DNA of 64,000 bases from Kitasatospora phosalacinea (GTDB lineage: Bacteria; Actinomycetota; Actinomycetes; Streptomycetales; Streptomycetaceae). The DNA lies in the NCBI RefSeq assembly GCF_030268885.1, contig NZ_BSSA01000012.1:124001-188000 (forward strand). The letters run 5' to 3'. Below the pieces are notes generated by a model. That model made no database searches. It had not been told where the DNA came from and worked only from the letters and a program-made list of their open reading frames with translations. How positions within the stretch are numbered: position 1 is the stretch's first letter; each line of letters starts with the position of its first letter. The translations under genes and the position numbers were made by a program. This document shows positions 1-11,341 of the stretch, one piece after another.

Positions 1-362
1 TCGGCGAGTCGCTGGCCTCGCTGTACGCCGACAAGTACGGGGTGGAGACCGTCTCGCTGCGGATCGGCTCCTGCTTCCCCGAGCCGCGCTCGCCCCGGAT
101 GCTCTCCACCTGGCTCAGCCCCGGCGACTGCGCCCGCCTGGTGCACGCCGCCCTCACCGCCCCCGGCGTCGGCCACACCGTGGTCAACGCGATCAGCGCC
201 AACACCCGCGCCTGGTGGGACCTCGGCCCGGCCCGGGCGCTCGGCTACGCACCGCAGGACGACGCCGAGGCGTACGCCGAACGGATCCTCGCCGAGCACG
301 GCGAACTGGACCCGGACAGCGTGGACGCCCGGCTGCTCGGCGGGCACTTCACCACCCTGTAG
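1..362 (+). CDS. NAD-dependent epimerase/dehydratase, uronate dehydrogenase-like (5' end outside window)
   Basis: Only the last 119 codons lie in the window, read from base 3 to the TAG at 360-362. The visible part has the C-terminal features of short-chain NAD-dependent sugar dehydrogenases related to uronate dehydrogenase: GESLASLYADKYG after the expected catalytic helix, the SLRIGSCFPEPRSPRMLSTW segment, and a C-terminal ALGYAPQDDAEAYAERI helix. Such enzymes oxidise hexuronates to aldarolactones in the cytoplasm. The Rossmann motif and catalytic Tyr-Lys are upstream and unseen, so substrate is inferred from the tail only. Its last 14 bases overlap the convergent gene that ends at 349. Confidence 0.7.
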   Translation, partial: GESLASLYADKYGVETVSLRIGSCFPEPRSPRMLSTWLSPGDCARLVHAALTAPGVGHTVVNAISANTRAWWDLGPARALGYAPQDDAEAYAERILAEHGELDPDSVDARLLGGHFTTL

Positions 363-1527
363 GCACCACTTCGACCCGCTCGCGCACCAGGTCGACCGCG
401 GTGATCCGGCCCGCCACCCGCCCTCCGGGGGGCGGGTCACCGCCACTCCACCGGACGGGCAGGCCGTCCAGTCCGGCCACCCCGTCCGCCCCGACCTCGA
501 CAACGACCTGCTCGCCGACCCGCAGCGCCCGCAGCCGGGCCCACCGGAAGTCCCCGGGGGCCGGGTCGGTCCGCCAGCGGGCCCGCAGCACGCCGTCGGG
601 GTCGGGGCGGACGGCGGTGAACAGCGGGAGGTCCTCGCCCGCGTAGATCGACAGCAGGGCGGCGCCCCGGGCGGCGGAGAGGTCGGGGGCCGCGGTGCCG
701 GGTTCGTGGACGCCGCCGGTGATCCGGCCGTCCGCGTGCTCGACGACCAGTTCGAAGGTGTCGTCCTCCTCGGTCGTCGCGGCCAGCCGCGCGGCCACCG
801 CACCGGCGTCGCCGAGGACGTCCGGCCGCACCGAGAGCAGGGCGCGCGGGGCCAGGCGGGCCCGGACGACGTCGAGGTTCGCGGGGGTGAGCCGGTGCCA
901 GCGGGCTCGGTTGTGGGCGTACCCCTCCTCCAGCAGCGCGGCCTCGCCCCGCTCCACGCACCGGCGCAGCCGTTCCCAGAACTCCCGGTCGGCCGGGCGC
1001 TGTTCGATCTCGCGCGGCTCGGGTTCGCCGTCGTACGGGGAGGCGGTGATCCGTTCGACGAACAGCCCGGAGGCGCCGGTCGCGGCGACGGCCCGCTCGC
1101 ACGGCAGGTGGCTGCCGACGTACAGGTACAGGTCCCACCCGACGTGCACGGCGAACCGGCCCTCCACCTCCAGCCGGCCCCAGAACCCGCTGTCGCGCAG
1201 CATCGCCCGCACCAGTTCCTGCCCGGTCGGCAGGTCCACCGGCAGCCCGTCGTGCAGCCCTTCCCGGCCGCCGGGCAGCAGCGCGTCCAACGCGTCGCCC
1301 CCGTAGGCCGGTTCGAGGCCGAAGTGAACCGTACCGAACGGCAGTTGGGGCTCCCGGACCTCCAGCACGCCCACCCCGGAGTCGGCCGCGAACGCGGCGA
1401 CGGCGGCGACGTACGCGGCCTCGACCGGGCCGTGGTCGCTGAGGGTGTCCTCGGTGCCGAGGTAGCGGCCGCGCTCGTCGCGGTCGGCGGGGTCGTACTT
1501 GGTGACGCGGTACACGTGCGGCAGCAC
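349..1527 (-). CDS. Conserved streptomycete protein of unknown function
   Basis: A 392-residue soluble protein with no signal peptide or membrane segment. It starts with GTG (1525-1527) and opens MLPHVYRVTKYDP, followed by a Glu/Asp-rich region with TEDTLSDHGPVEAAY, a GWDLYLYVGSH block near residues 128-138, and a C-terminal beta-rich part (ITAVDLVRERVEV) that could be a small barrel. I recognise the general look of a protein widely present in streptomycetes but cannot assign a function. It converges on the uronate dehydrogenase-like gene with a 14-base overlap, so the two transcripts are antisense at their ends. It lies 7 bases downstream of the next minus-strand gene, consistent with one transcript 2409-to-349. 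Confidence 0.75.
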   Translation of the reverse strand: MLPHVYRVTKYDPADRDERGRYLGTEDTLSDHGPVEAAYVAAVAAFAADSGVGVLEVREPQLPFGTVHFGLEPAYGGDALDALLPGGREGLHDGLPVDLPTGQELVRAMLRDSGFWGRLEVEGRFAVHVGWDLYLYVGSHLPCERAVAATGASGLFVERITASPYDGEPEPREIEQRPADREFWERLRRCVERGEAALLEEGYAHNRARWHRLTPANLDVVRARLAPRALLSVRPDVLGDAGAVAARLAATTEEDDTFELVVEHADGRITGGVHEPGTAAPDLSAARGAALLSIYAGEDLPLFTAVRPDPDGVLRARWRTDPAPGDFRWARLRALRVGEQVVVEVGADGVAGLDGLPVRWSGGDPPPGGRVAGRITAVDLVRERVEVVPTGW

Positions 1528-1534
1528 CGGGTGG

Positions 1535-1900
1535 TCACCGCTCCCCGGGGGCGTCGGGCGCGTCGTCCCGGCCGATCCGCAGGCGGGAGTCCGCGACCAG
1601 GACGTCCCCCGAGCCGTCCAGCCAGAGCAGCCAGTGGTCGTACTCGTGCCCGTCCGGATCGGGGCGGTGGAGGGGGAAGGTGCGCAGCCGCAGGCCGCCG
1701 AAGTCGAAGGTGGTGGCGAGCGTGCCGGGGGTGATCAGCACGTCGGTGAGCGGGCGGCCCTCCAGGTGGTCCAGGGCCTGCTGGAGGGCGGCGTCCTCGC
1801 TGCCGGCCAGGACGCGGTCGGCGCTCTCCAGCCGCCAGGCGGGGAGGCCGAGCAGCGGGGCGATCCGCTGCCGGGCCTGTGCGGGGGTGACGGTGCTCAT
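1535..1900 (-). CDS. Small uncharacterised protein, paralogue of its upstream neighbour
   Basis: A 121-residue acidic protein starting at ATG 1898-1900, chosen because it overlaps the stop of the upstream gene in the classic ATGA arrangement (1897-1900). The core LEGRPLTDVLITPGTLATTF and the later DHWLLWLDGSGDVLV align with GRQITDVRITEPGWDTLIEF and DWVLRLPSRRQL of the upstream protein, so the two are diverged copies of one fold. No signal peptide, membrane helix or catalytic motif is visible. Pairing by overlap implies equal amounts and perhaps a heterodimer. Function is unknown; an immunity- or scaffold-type role is only a guess. Confidence 0.75.
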   Translation of the reverse strand: MSTVTPAQARQRIAPLLGLPAWRLESADRVLAGSEDAALQQALDHLEGRPLTDVLITPGTLATTFDFGGLRLRTFPLHRPDPDGHEYDHWLLWLDGSGDVLVADSRLRIGRDDAPDAPGER

Positions 1901-2409
1901 CCGCGCGCCTCCCAGCGGGCGCCGGGGCCGATGCCCAACTGGCGGCGGGAGGGCAGGCGCAGCACCCAGTCGGGGCCGCTGTCCGGGGTGTGGTAGGTGG
2001 TGGGGAAGACGGTCAGCCGGTGGTCGCCGAACTCGATCAGGGTGTCCCAGCCGGGTTCGGTGATCCGGACGTCGGTGATCTGACGGCCGACCAGCACCCG
2101 CAGGTCGGCGGCGAGCCGCGGGACGGCGTCGCCGGAGGCGGCGGCCACCACGGGCTCCCCCGGGCCGGTGAGGTCCAGCCGCCAGGCGGGGCTGCCGACG
2201 GTCAGCCAGCGGTAGGCGAGCCCGTTCCTGCCGTTCGGCCGGCGGTACGTCAGGGCGAGCAGCAGCGCGAACCGGCCCTCGCTCTCGCTGGGGACGTGCA
2301 CCGAGGTCACCTTCCCGCCCTGCAGCACGGTCAGCTGCCGTCGCAGGGCGGGCAGGTCGGTCGAGGTGCCGGGGTACGGCTCCGGGGCGCAGTCCGTCTG
2401 GGTCGTCAC
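1897..2409 (-). CDS. Uncharacterised protein paired with the overlapping downstream gene
   Basis: The open frame extends up to a TTG at 2443-2445, but GTG at 2407-2409 is preferred because GGAG (2419-2422) sits nine bases before it; this gives about 170 residues. The N-terminal half (ALRRQLTVLQGGKVTSVHV) and the C-terminal half (VGRQITDVRITEPGWDTLIEF) are soluble and beta-rich. The C-terminal half resembles the next gene product, with which it overlaps by four bases. No known domain is recognised. The divergent neighbour is the ModA-like gene's downstream end at 2497, leaving a short 87-base gap that should hold the promoter. Confidence 0.7.
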   Translation of the reverse strand: MTTQTDCAPEPYPGTSTDLPALRRQLTVLQGGKVTSVHVPSESEGRFALLLALTYRRPNGRNGLAYRWLTVGSPAWRLDLTGPGEPVVAAASGDAVPRLAADLRVLVGRQITDVRITEPGWDTLIEFGDHRLTVFPTTYHTPDSGPDWVLRLPSRRQLGIGPGARWEARG

Positions 2410-2496
2410 CGCCACAGTCTCCGGTCCGGGCGGGCGGGCGTCCAACCGTTATCGGCGTGCCGCGTACGGGGGTTGACGCCGGTCCGGCGGGGCGGT

Positions 2497-3162
2497 TCAG
2501 CGGGGGGCGTGCGGGTGCATGCCGCGGGCCCGGGCGGTGGCGGCGGCCGCGTCGGAGGCGAGCAGGCCGACCAGGGCGCGGGCGCGTTCGCGGTGCGGGC
2601 TGCCGGTGAGGGGGGCGGCGGCGAAGGTGGAGGTGATGGCGGTGTCGCCGGGCAGCGGGCCGAGGATCCGCAGGCCGGGGAGGTCGGCGAGTTCGCTGTG
2701 CTGCTGGAAGGCGAGGTCGGCGCGGCCGTCGGTGAGCAGGGTGCCGGCGGGGGTGCCGGGCGGGGCCTGGACGAGGCGGACGCGGTCGGTGAGGCCGAGC
2801 CGGTCGACCAGGGCGCGCAGGGCGGTGCCGCTGGGTCCGGTGGAGTGGGCGACGGCGCGGGCGGTGGTGAGCAGGGTGCGCAGGTCGTCGACGGTGTCCA
2901 GGGCGGCGGGCGGTGCTCCGGCCGCGACGGCGGCGACGGTCGAGGAGTCCCACAGCGGCCGGGGCTCCTCGGTGAACCCTTCGGCGTGCAGGGCGGCGAG
3001 CGCGTCGGCGGCGAGCACGGCGAGGTCGGCGGGGGCGCCCGCGCGGATCCGGCGGGCGACCTCGACGCCGCCCGCGGCCTCGAACCGCACGGGGGGCAGC
3101 AGCGGGGCGAGGTCGGCGAGGGCGGGGCGGACGGCCATCGAGGTCAGGGCGAGCAGGTCCAC
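2497..3162 (-). CDS. ModA-like periplasmic-binding-fold protein without signal peptide
   Basis: About 221 residues. GTG at 3160-3162 is chosen over the GTG at 3175-3177 because GGAGG overlaps the latter and is eight bases from the former. The chain reads as a type II substrate-binding fold: a start of the form DLLALTSMAVRPAL, LAVLAADALAAL, STGPSGTALRALVDRLGL and GRADLAFQQHSELADLPGL, matching the ModA-like group. There is no signal peptide or lipobox, and no transporter genes follow, so it probably acts in the cytoplasm or is a non-transport binding protein. It is divergent from the IclR gene with 38 bases between starts, which ties it to regulation of the aromatic operon. Ligand unknown; an aromatic acid is a plausible inference. 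Confidence 0.75.
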   Translation of the reverse strand: MDLLALTSMAVRPALADLAPLLPPVRFEAAGGVEVARRIRAGAPADLAVLAADALAALHAEGFTEEPRPLWDSSTVAAVAAGAPPAALDTVDDLRTLLTTARAVAHSTGPSGTALRALVDRLGLTDRVRLVQAPPGTPAGTLLTDGRADLAFQQHSELADLPGLRILGPLPGDTAITSTFAAAPLTGSPHRERARALVGLLASDAAAATARARGMHPHAPR

Positions 3163-3200
3163 GGGGTTTTCCTCCACGGGCGGGGTGCGAGACTGGCGGG

Positions 3201-3968
3201 ATGAGTGCGAACCGGGTTTCGGCGGCGGGCAAGGTCCTCCAGGTGCTGGCGGTGTTCGACCGCGAGCACCCGGCGCGGACGCTGTCGGAGATCGCGCAGT
3301 GCACGGGCCTGGCGGTGAGCACGGCGCACCGGGTGGTGGCGGAGCTGGCGGCCTGGGGCGCGCTGGAGCGGGCCGAGGACGGCTCGTGGCACGTGGGGCT
3401 GCGGCTGTGGGAGGTCGCCTCGGGGTGTCCGCGCACCCAGATCCTGCGGGACGCGGCGCTGCCGTTCATGCAGGACCTGTACGAGGCGACGCACGAGAAC
3501 ATCCAGCTGGCGGTGCGCGAGGGCACCGAGCTGGTGTTCGTGGAGCGGATCGCCGGGCACCGCTCGGTGGAGCTGCTGACGATGGTGGGCACCCGCTTCC
3601 CGGTGGCCTCCACCGGGATGGGCCGGGTGCTGCTGGCGCACGCGCCGCGCGAGTTCCAGGAGGAGGTGCTGGCGGCGCCGCTGCGCGCCTGGACGCCGTA
3701 CACGGTCACCGATCCGCGCACGCTGCGGGCGCAGTTGGACCTGATCCGCCGGGAGCAGGTGTTCGTGAGCGACCGTCAGCTGTCGGAGAGCACGGTGGCG
3801 GTGGCGGCACCGGTGCGGACCGGCCGGGCGGGGCCGGTGGGCGCGGCGCTGGGGATCGTGGTGGCGGCGCGCGGCGCGGAGCGGGCGCGGGGGCTGCGGG
3901 AGCCGCTGCTGCGGGCGGTGCACGGGATCTCCGAGGAGTTGGGGCGGCGGGCCCGCACGGCGCTGTAG
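3201..3968 (+). CDS. IclR-family transcriptional regulator of the aromatic operon
   Basis: A 255-residue protein with an N-terminal winged helix (LSEIAQCTGLAVSTAHRVVAEL, residues about 28-50) and a C-terminal IclR effector domain containing VASTGMGRVLLAH and RREQVFVSDRQLSESTVAVAAPV. IclR proteins bind small organic acids and control aromatic catabolism (PobR, PcaU/PcaR class). It stands directly in front of pobA and the lig genes on the same strand, and is divergent from the ModA-like gene. A perfect 9-bp dyad at 4020-4042, between this gene and pobA, is a candidate operator. The start has no Shine-Dalgarno; GAGACT lies 6 bases before ATG, suggesting a leaderless message. Confidence 0.9.
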   Translation: MSANRVSAAGKVLQVLAVFDREHPARTLSEIAQCTGLAVSTAHRVVAELAAWGALERAEDGSWHVGLRLWEVASGCPRTQILRDAALPFMQDLYEATHENIQLAVREGTELVFVERIAGHRSVELLTMVGTRFPVASTGMGRVLLAHAPREFQEEVLAAPLRAWTPYTVTDPRTLRAQLDLIRREQVFVSDRQLSESTVAVAAPVRTGRAGPVGAALGIVVAARGAERARGLREPLLRAVHGISEELGRRARTAL

Positions 3969-4019
3969 GGCCTGCCGGGGTGTACCGCAGTCTGCGCGGC
4001 GGGGGCCGCCGGGGGCAGG

Positions 4020-4042
4020 CCCTTTCCGTCAGGCGGAAAGGG
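4020..4042. promoter_or_regulatory. Perfect 9-bp inverted repeat between iclR and pobA
   Basis: Left arm CCCTTTCCG (4020-4028) and right arm CGGAAAGGG (4034-4042) are exact complements around the five bases TCAGG. IclR-family operators are short dyads of this kind, and this one sits 95 bases before the pobA start. It could instead be a weak terminator of the regulator gene, but there is no T-run and the arms are A/T-containing in the manner of a protein site. Confidence 0.5.
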
Positions 4043-4136
4043 TGCGGACGGGCACCGCGCCGAGCTGCCAACGTTCGGGGCGGGCCGGACCTCGTCCGGG
4101 CCGGAACCCTCACCCCCGCCCCGCCCTGGAGCCGTC

Positions 4137-5351
4137 ATGCCCGAATCCGTCGTCGACCCGGTCGACACCGTCACCGAGGTGCCCGTCGCGGTGGTCGGCG
4201 CGGGGCCCGCCGGGCTGATGCTGGCCCACCGGCTGGGCCGGGCGGGCGTGGCGGCGGTGGCCGTCGACCTGCGCACCCGGGAGGAGATCGCCACCACCCA
4301 CCGGGCGGGCATCCTGGAGGCGGACGCGGCCCGCGACCTGGTGGAGACCGGGGTGAGCGACCGGATCCTGCGCGAGGGCCACGAGCACGAGGGCACCGAG
4401 CTGCGCTTCGGCGGCCGGGCGCACCGGATCGACTTCCGCGCCCTGGTGGGCGCCTCGGTGTGGCTCTACCCGCAGACCGAGGTGTTCACCGACCTGGCGG
4501 ACGCCCGCGAGCGCGACGGCGGGACGGTGCACTTCGGCGTCCGCGACACCGAGGTGCTGGACGCGGCCACCGACCGCCCCCGGGTCCGCTTCACCGCGGC
4601 GGACGGGACGCGGCACGAGCTGCGGGCCCGCTACGTGGTCGGCGCGGACGGCTCGCGCAGCACGTGCCGGGGCCTCGTCCCGGAAGCGCTGCGCACCCGC
4701 TACGGCACCGAGTACCCGTTCGCCTGGTTCGGCGTGCTGGTCCGGGCCCCGGCCAGCGCCCCGGAGTTGGTGTACGCGCACTCGGAGCACGGTTTCGCGC
4801 TGATCAGCCAGCGCACCGAGAGCGTCCAGCGGATGTACTTCCAGTGCGGTCCGGACGAGCGGACCGAGGACTGGCCGGACGAGCGGATCTGGGAGACCCT
4901 GCAGGCCCGGGTCGCGGGCGCGGACGGCTTCCGGCTGGCCGAGGGCCCGGTCCTGGAGCGCTCGGTGCTGCGCTTCCGGTCCTTCGTGCAGGAGCCGATG
5001 CGCTGGGGTTCGCTGCTGCTGGCGGGCGACGCCGCGCACACCGTGCCGCCGACCGGCGCACGCGGGCTGAACCTGGCGCTGCACGACGTCAAGGTGCTGG
5101 CGGGCGTGCTGCTGCGGGCGCTGGGCGGCGAGGGCGAGGCGGCGCTGGCCGACTACCAGCCGCTGGCGCTGCGCCGGATCTGGCGGGCCCAGCACTTCTC
5201 CTCCTGGATGACCCGCCTGCTGCACACCGCGCCGGGCGCAACCCCCTTCGAGCTGCGCCGCCAACTGGGCGAGCTGGACAGCGTGGTGGCCACCCGCGCG
5301 GGCCGCGCGTACCTGGCCGAGCAGTACACCGGCTGGCCGACCGCCGCCTGA
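4137..5351 (+). CDS. pobA: 4-hydroxybenzoate 3-monooxygenase
   Basis: FAD- and NADPH-dependent hydroxylase converting 4-hydroxybenzoate to protocatechuate in the cytoplasm. The 404-residue chain has the FAD GAGPAG motif (near 21-26), RAGILE, LYPQTEVF, the second FAD motif VGADGSRS, and the third, GDAAHTVPPTGARGLNLAL. PobA-specific substrate residues are present: the tyrosine of PELVYAH, the Ser-Gln-Arg of ALISQR, and the C-terminal Tyr397 in EQYTGW, equivalent to Tyr201, Ser212/Arg214 and Tyr385 of the Pseudomonas enzyme. GGAG lies six bases before ATG. It is the first gene of the operon and feeds the Lig enzymes that follow 30 bases downstream. Confidence 0.95.
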   Translation: MPESVVDPVDTVTEVPVAVVGAGPAGLMLAHRLGRAGVAAVAVDLRTREEIATTHRAGILEADAARDLVETGVSDRILREGHEHEGTELRFGGRAHRIDFRALVGASVWLYPQTEVFTDLADARERDGGTVHFGVRDTEVLDAATDRPRVRFTAADGTRHELRARYVVGADGSRSTCRGLVPEALRTRYGTEYPFAWFGVLVRAPASAPELVYAHSEHGFALISQRTESVQRMYFQCGPDERTEDWPDERIWETLQARVAGADGFRLAEGPVLERSVLRFRSFVQEPMRWGSLLLAGDAAHTVPPTGARGLNLALHDVKVLAGVLLRALGGEGEAALADYQPLALRRIWRAQHFSSWMTRLLHTAPGATPFELRRQLGELDSVVATRAGRAYLAEQYTGWPTAA

Positions 5352-5381
5352 CCCCCGTCCGCACACCCCTCAGGAGCTCCC

Positions 5382-6404
5382 GTGATCATCGACGCGCACG
5401 GCCACTTCACCACCGCCCCGCCGCAGCTCGCCGCCTGGCGCGAGCGCCAGGTCGCCGCCGTGGGCGACCCGGCCGCCGCCCCCGACCCGTCCGGGCCGCG
5501 GATCTCGGACGACGACCTGCGCGAGGCCGTCGGGTCCAACCAGCTGCGGCTGATGGACGAGCGCGGCACCGACCTGACGGTCTTCTCGCCGCGGGCCAGT
5601 TTCATGGCGCACCACGTCGGCGACTTCGCGGTCTCCGCGACCTGGGCGCGGATCTGCAACGACCTGGTGCACCGGGTGAGCGCGCTGTTCCCGGAGCGGT
5701 TCGCGATGGGCGCGATGCTGCCGCAGTCGCCGGGCGTGGACCCGGCGAGCTGCCTGCCGGAGCTGCGGCGGGCGGTGGAGGAGCTGGGCGCGGTCTCGGT
5801 GAACCTCAACCCGGACCCGTCGGGCGGCCGCTGGACGGCGCCGCCGCTGACCGACCGCTCCTGGTACCCGCTGTACGAGGCGCTGGTGGAGTACGACGTC
5901 CCGGCGATGGTGCACGTGTCGACCTCCTGCAACCCGGCGTTCCACACCACCGGCGCGCACTACCTGAACGCCGACACCACCGCGTTCATGCAGCTGCTGC
6001 AGGGGGACCTGTTCGCGGACTTCCCGACGCTGCGGCTGGTGGTCCCGCACGGCGGCGGCGCGGTGCCCTACCACTGGGGGCGCTTCCGCGGGCTGGCGCA
6101 GGCGCTGGGCGGGCCGACCCCGGAGCAGCTGGTGGGCACCAACGTCTTCTTCGACACCTGCGTCTACCACCAGCCGGGCATCGACCTGCTGGCCTCGGTG
6201 GTGCCGTCCGAGGGGGTGCTGTTCGCCAGCGAGATGATCGGCGCCGTCCGGGGCGTCGACCCGCTGACCGGCCACCACTTCGACGACACCCGGCGGTACG
6301 TGGACGCCACCGACCGCCTCTCCGACGCGCAGCGGGCCGCGGTGTACGCGGGCAACGCGCTGCGCGTCCACCCCCGGCTGGCCGCCCGCCTCGCCGCGCG
6401 CTGA
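5382..6404 (+). CDS. ligJ: 4-oxalomesaconate hydratase (amidohydrolase family)
   Basis: A 340-residue amidohydrolase-fold enzyme, the same length as sphingomonad LigJ. It begins MIIDAHGHF with the HxH metal pair, and contains [68 protein letters not shown] and LFASEM. These blocks match LigJ point by point. LigJ hydrates 4-oxalomesaconate to 4-carboxy-4-hydroxy-2-oxoadipate using zinc. The preceding gene makes protocatechuate and the next gene cleaves the hydration product. ATG at 5382 follows CAGGAGCTCCCGTG: the GTG of CCGTGATC is the actual start codon, with AGGAG eight bases before it. Confidence 0.92.
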   Translation: MIIDAHGHFTTAPPQLAAWRERQVAAVGDPAAAPDPSGPRISDDDLREAVGSNQLRLMDERGTDLTVFSPRASFMAHHVGDFAVSATWARICNDLVHRVSALFPERFAMGAMLPQSPGVDPASCLPELRRAVEELGAVSVNLNPDPSGGRWTAPPLTDRSWYPLYEALVEYDVPAMVHVSTSCNPAFHTTGAHYLNADTTAFMQLLQGDLFADFPTLRLVVPHGGGAVPYHWGRFRGLAQALGGPTPEQLVGTNVFFDTCVYHQPGIDLLASVVPSEGVLFASEMIGAVRGVDPLTGHHFDDTRRYVDATDRLSDAQRAAVYAGNALRVHPRLAARLAAR

Positions 6405-6432
6405 CCGCCCCGACCCCCAGGAGGAGAGACCC

Positions 6433-9355
<2,923 letters not shown>

Positions 9356-9356
9356 G

Positions 9357-10331
9357 ATGACGGAGCAGCAGCCCCTGCGGATCGCCCTGGCCGGCGGCGG
9401 CGCGTTCGGCGCCAAGCACGCCGCGGCCCTGCGCCGGATCGAGGGCGTGGAGGTGGCCGCCGTGGTCTCCTCCTCGCTGGACAGCGCCCGGAAGTTCGCC
9501 GCCGAGCAGGGCGTCGCCCGGGCGGCGGGCGGCCTGGAGGAGGTGCTGTCGGCGGACGACGTGGACGCGGTGATCCTGGCCACCCCGACGCCGCTGCACG
9601 CCGCGCAGACGCAGGCCTGCCTGGCGGCGGGCAAGCACGTGCAGGTGGAGATCCCGGTGGCGGCCTCGCTGCCGGACGCCGAGGCGTGCGTCGCGGCGGC
9701 CGGGCGCACCGGCCTGGTCGCGATGGCCGGGCACACCCGGCGCTTCAACCCGAGCCACCAGTGGGTGCGCCGCCGGATCGCGGCGGGCGAGTACGCCATC
9801 CAGCAGATGGACGTGCAGACCTACTTCTTCCGCCGCAGCAACCTCAACGCGCTCGGCCAGAAGCGCAGTTGGACCGACCACCTGCTGTGGCACCACGCCG
9901 CGCACACCGTCGACCTGTTCGCGTACCAGACCGGCTCGCCGATCGTCCGGGCCAACGCCGTCCAGGGCCCGGTCCACCCCGAGCTCGGCATCGCGATGGA
10001 CATGTCGATCCAGTTGCAGGCGGCGAGCGGCGCGATCTGCACCCTCTCGCTCTCCTTCAACAACGACGGCCCGCTGGGCACCTTCTTCCGCTACATCGGC
10101 GACACCGGCACCTACCTGGCTCGCTACGATGACCTGATGACCGGAGAAGAGGAACCGATCGACGTCAGCGGCATCGACGTCTCACTGGACGGCATCGAAC
10201 TGCAGGACCGCGAGTTCGTGGCCGCGATCCGCGAGGGCCGCGAGCCGAACGCCTCGCTCGCCCAGGTGCTGCCCTGCTACCGCACCCTGGCCGACCTGGA
10301 ACGCCAGCTCGCCGCACCGGTGGGCGCATGA
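9357..10331 (+). CDS. ligC: 4-carboxy-2-hydroxymuconate-6-semialdehyde dehydrogenase
   Basis: A 324-residue Gfo/Idh/MocA-fold NADP-dependent dehydrogenase that oxidises the cyclised semialdehyde to 2-pyrone-4,6-dicarboxylate. The start is ATG 9357, one base after the ligAB stop, with GAGGAG upstream inside ligAB. It has the Rossmann motif AGGGAFGAKH, VQVEIPVAAS, GHTRRFNPSHQWV, QQMDVQTYFFRR, RSWTDHLLWHHAAHTVDLFAYQTG, QGPVHPELGIAMDMSIQL, TLSLSFNNDGPLGTFFRYIG and AAIREGREPN, near-identical blocks to Sphingobium LigC. The ATGA overlap with the next gene suggests translational coupling. Confidence 0.95.
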   Translation: MTEQQPLRIALAGGGAFGAKHAAALRRIEGVEVAAVVSSSLDSARKFAAEQGVARAAGGLEEVLSADDVDAVILATPTPLHAAQTQACLAAGKHVQVEIPVAASLPDAEACVAAAGRTGLVAMAGHTRRFNPSHQWVRRRIAAGEYAIQQMDVQTYFFRRSNLNALGQKRSWTDHLLWHHAAHTVDLFAYQTGSPIVRANAVQGPVHPELGIAMDMSIQLQAASGAICTLSLSFNNDGPLGTFFRYIGDTGTYLARYDDLMTGEEEPIDVSGIDVSLDGIELQDREFVAAIREGREPNASLAQVLPCYRTLADLERQLAAPVGA

Positions 10332-11329
10332 ACACCCTCCGCAGGATCGGGCCGTTCGAGGTCCCGGCCGTCGGCCTGGGCTGCATGAACCTCAGCCACG
10401 CCTACGGCACCGCGCCCTCCCCCGAGGACGGCGCCAAGCTGCTGCTCGCCGCCCTGGACGCGGGCGTCACCCTGTTCGACACGGCCGCGCTGTACGGCTT
10501 CGGCGCCAACGAGGAGCTGGTCGGCCGGGTGCTGGGCCCGCACCGCGAGCAGATCGTGCTGGCCTCCAAGTGCGGCATGACCGGGGTGGACGGACGGCGC
10601 GTCATCGACGGCCGCCCGGAGACCATCCGGCGCACCGCGGAGCAGTCGCTGGCCCGGCTCGGCACCGACGTCATCGACCTGTACTACCTGCACCGGCTCG
10701 ATCCGGCCGTCCCGGTCGAGGAGAGCGTCGGCGCGCTGGCCGAGCTGGTCGCGGCGGGCAAGGTCCGCGAGATCGGCCTGTCCGAGGTGTCGGCGGCCAC
10801 CCTGCGCCGGGCGCACGCGGTGCACCCGGTCGCGGCGCTGCAGAACGAGTACAGCCTGTGGACCCGCAACCCGGAGCGCGGCACCCTGGAGGCCACCCGC
10901 GAACTGGGCGTCGCCCTGGTCGCGTTCAGCCCCGTCGGGCGTGGCTTCCTGACCGACGCCCCGCCCGCGATGGCCGACCTGCCGCCCGGTGACATCCGGC
11001 ACGCCATGCCGCGCTTCACCGACGCCCACTACCCGGCGAACCTGGCGCTGCGCGAGCAGCTCGCCGCGCTGGCCGCCGACGCGGGTCTGACGGTGGCCCA
11101 GCTGGCCCTGGCCTGGGTGCTCTCCCGCGGCGAGCACGTGGTGGCCATCCCCGGCACCCGCTCGGTCGACCACCTGCGCGAGGACGTCGCCGTCCTCGGC
11201 CTGGACGTCCCCGCCGAGCTGCTGGCCGCGGCCGGCCGGGTGCTGTCCGACGAAACGGTGCACGGCTCCCGCTACGCGGAGGCCACCCTCCCGGAGATCG
11301 ACACCGAACGCTGCGGCGCGGCGGGCTGA
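10328..11329 (+). CDS. Aldo/keto reductase at the end of the lig operon
   Basis: A 333-residue NADPH-dependent (beta/alpha)8 reductase. The catalytic tetrad is visible as Asp51 and Tyr56 (FDTAALYG), Lys81 (VLASKCG) and His122 (YYLHRLD); the NADPH-binding C-terminal block VAIPGTRSVDHLREDV is also present. It overlaps ligC by four bases (ATGA), so it belongs to the operon, but no step of the 4,5-cleavage route needs it. It might reduce an aromatic aldehyde that feeds the route or detoxify a semialdehyde; neither can be decided from sequence. It is the last plus-strand gene of the operon; a convergent DinB gene ends 13 bases downstream and no strong terminator is seen. Confidence 0.88.
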   Translation: MNTLRRIGPFEVPAVGLGCMNLSHAYGTAPSPEDGAKLLLAALDAGVTLFDTAALYGFGANEELVGRVLGPHREQIVLASKCGMTGVDGRRVIDGRPETIRRTAEQSLARLGTDVIDLYYLHRLDPAVPVEESVGALAELVAAGKVREIGLSEVSAATLRRAHAVHPVAALQNEYSLWTRNPERGTLEATRELGVALVAFSPVGRGFLTDAPPAMADLPPGDIRHAMPRFTDAHYPANLALREQLAALAADAGLTVAQLALAWVLSRGEHVVAIPGTRSVDHLREDVAVLGLDVPAELLAAAGRVLSDETVHGSRYAEATLPEIDTERCGAAG

Positions 11330-11341
11330 CGTCCGCTCACC

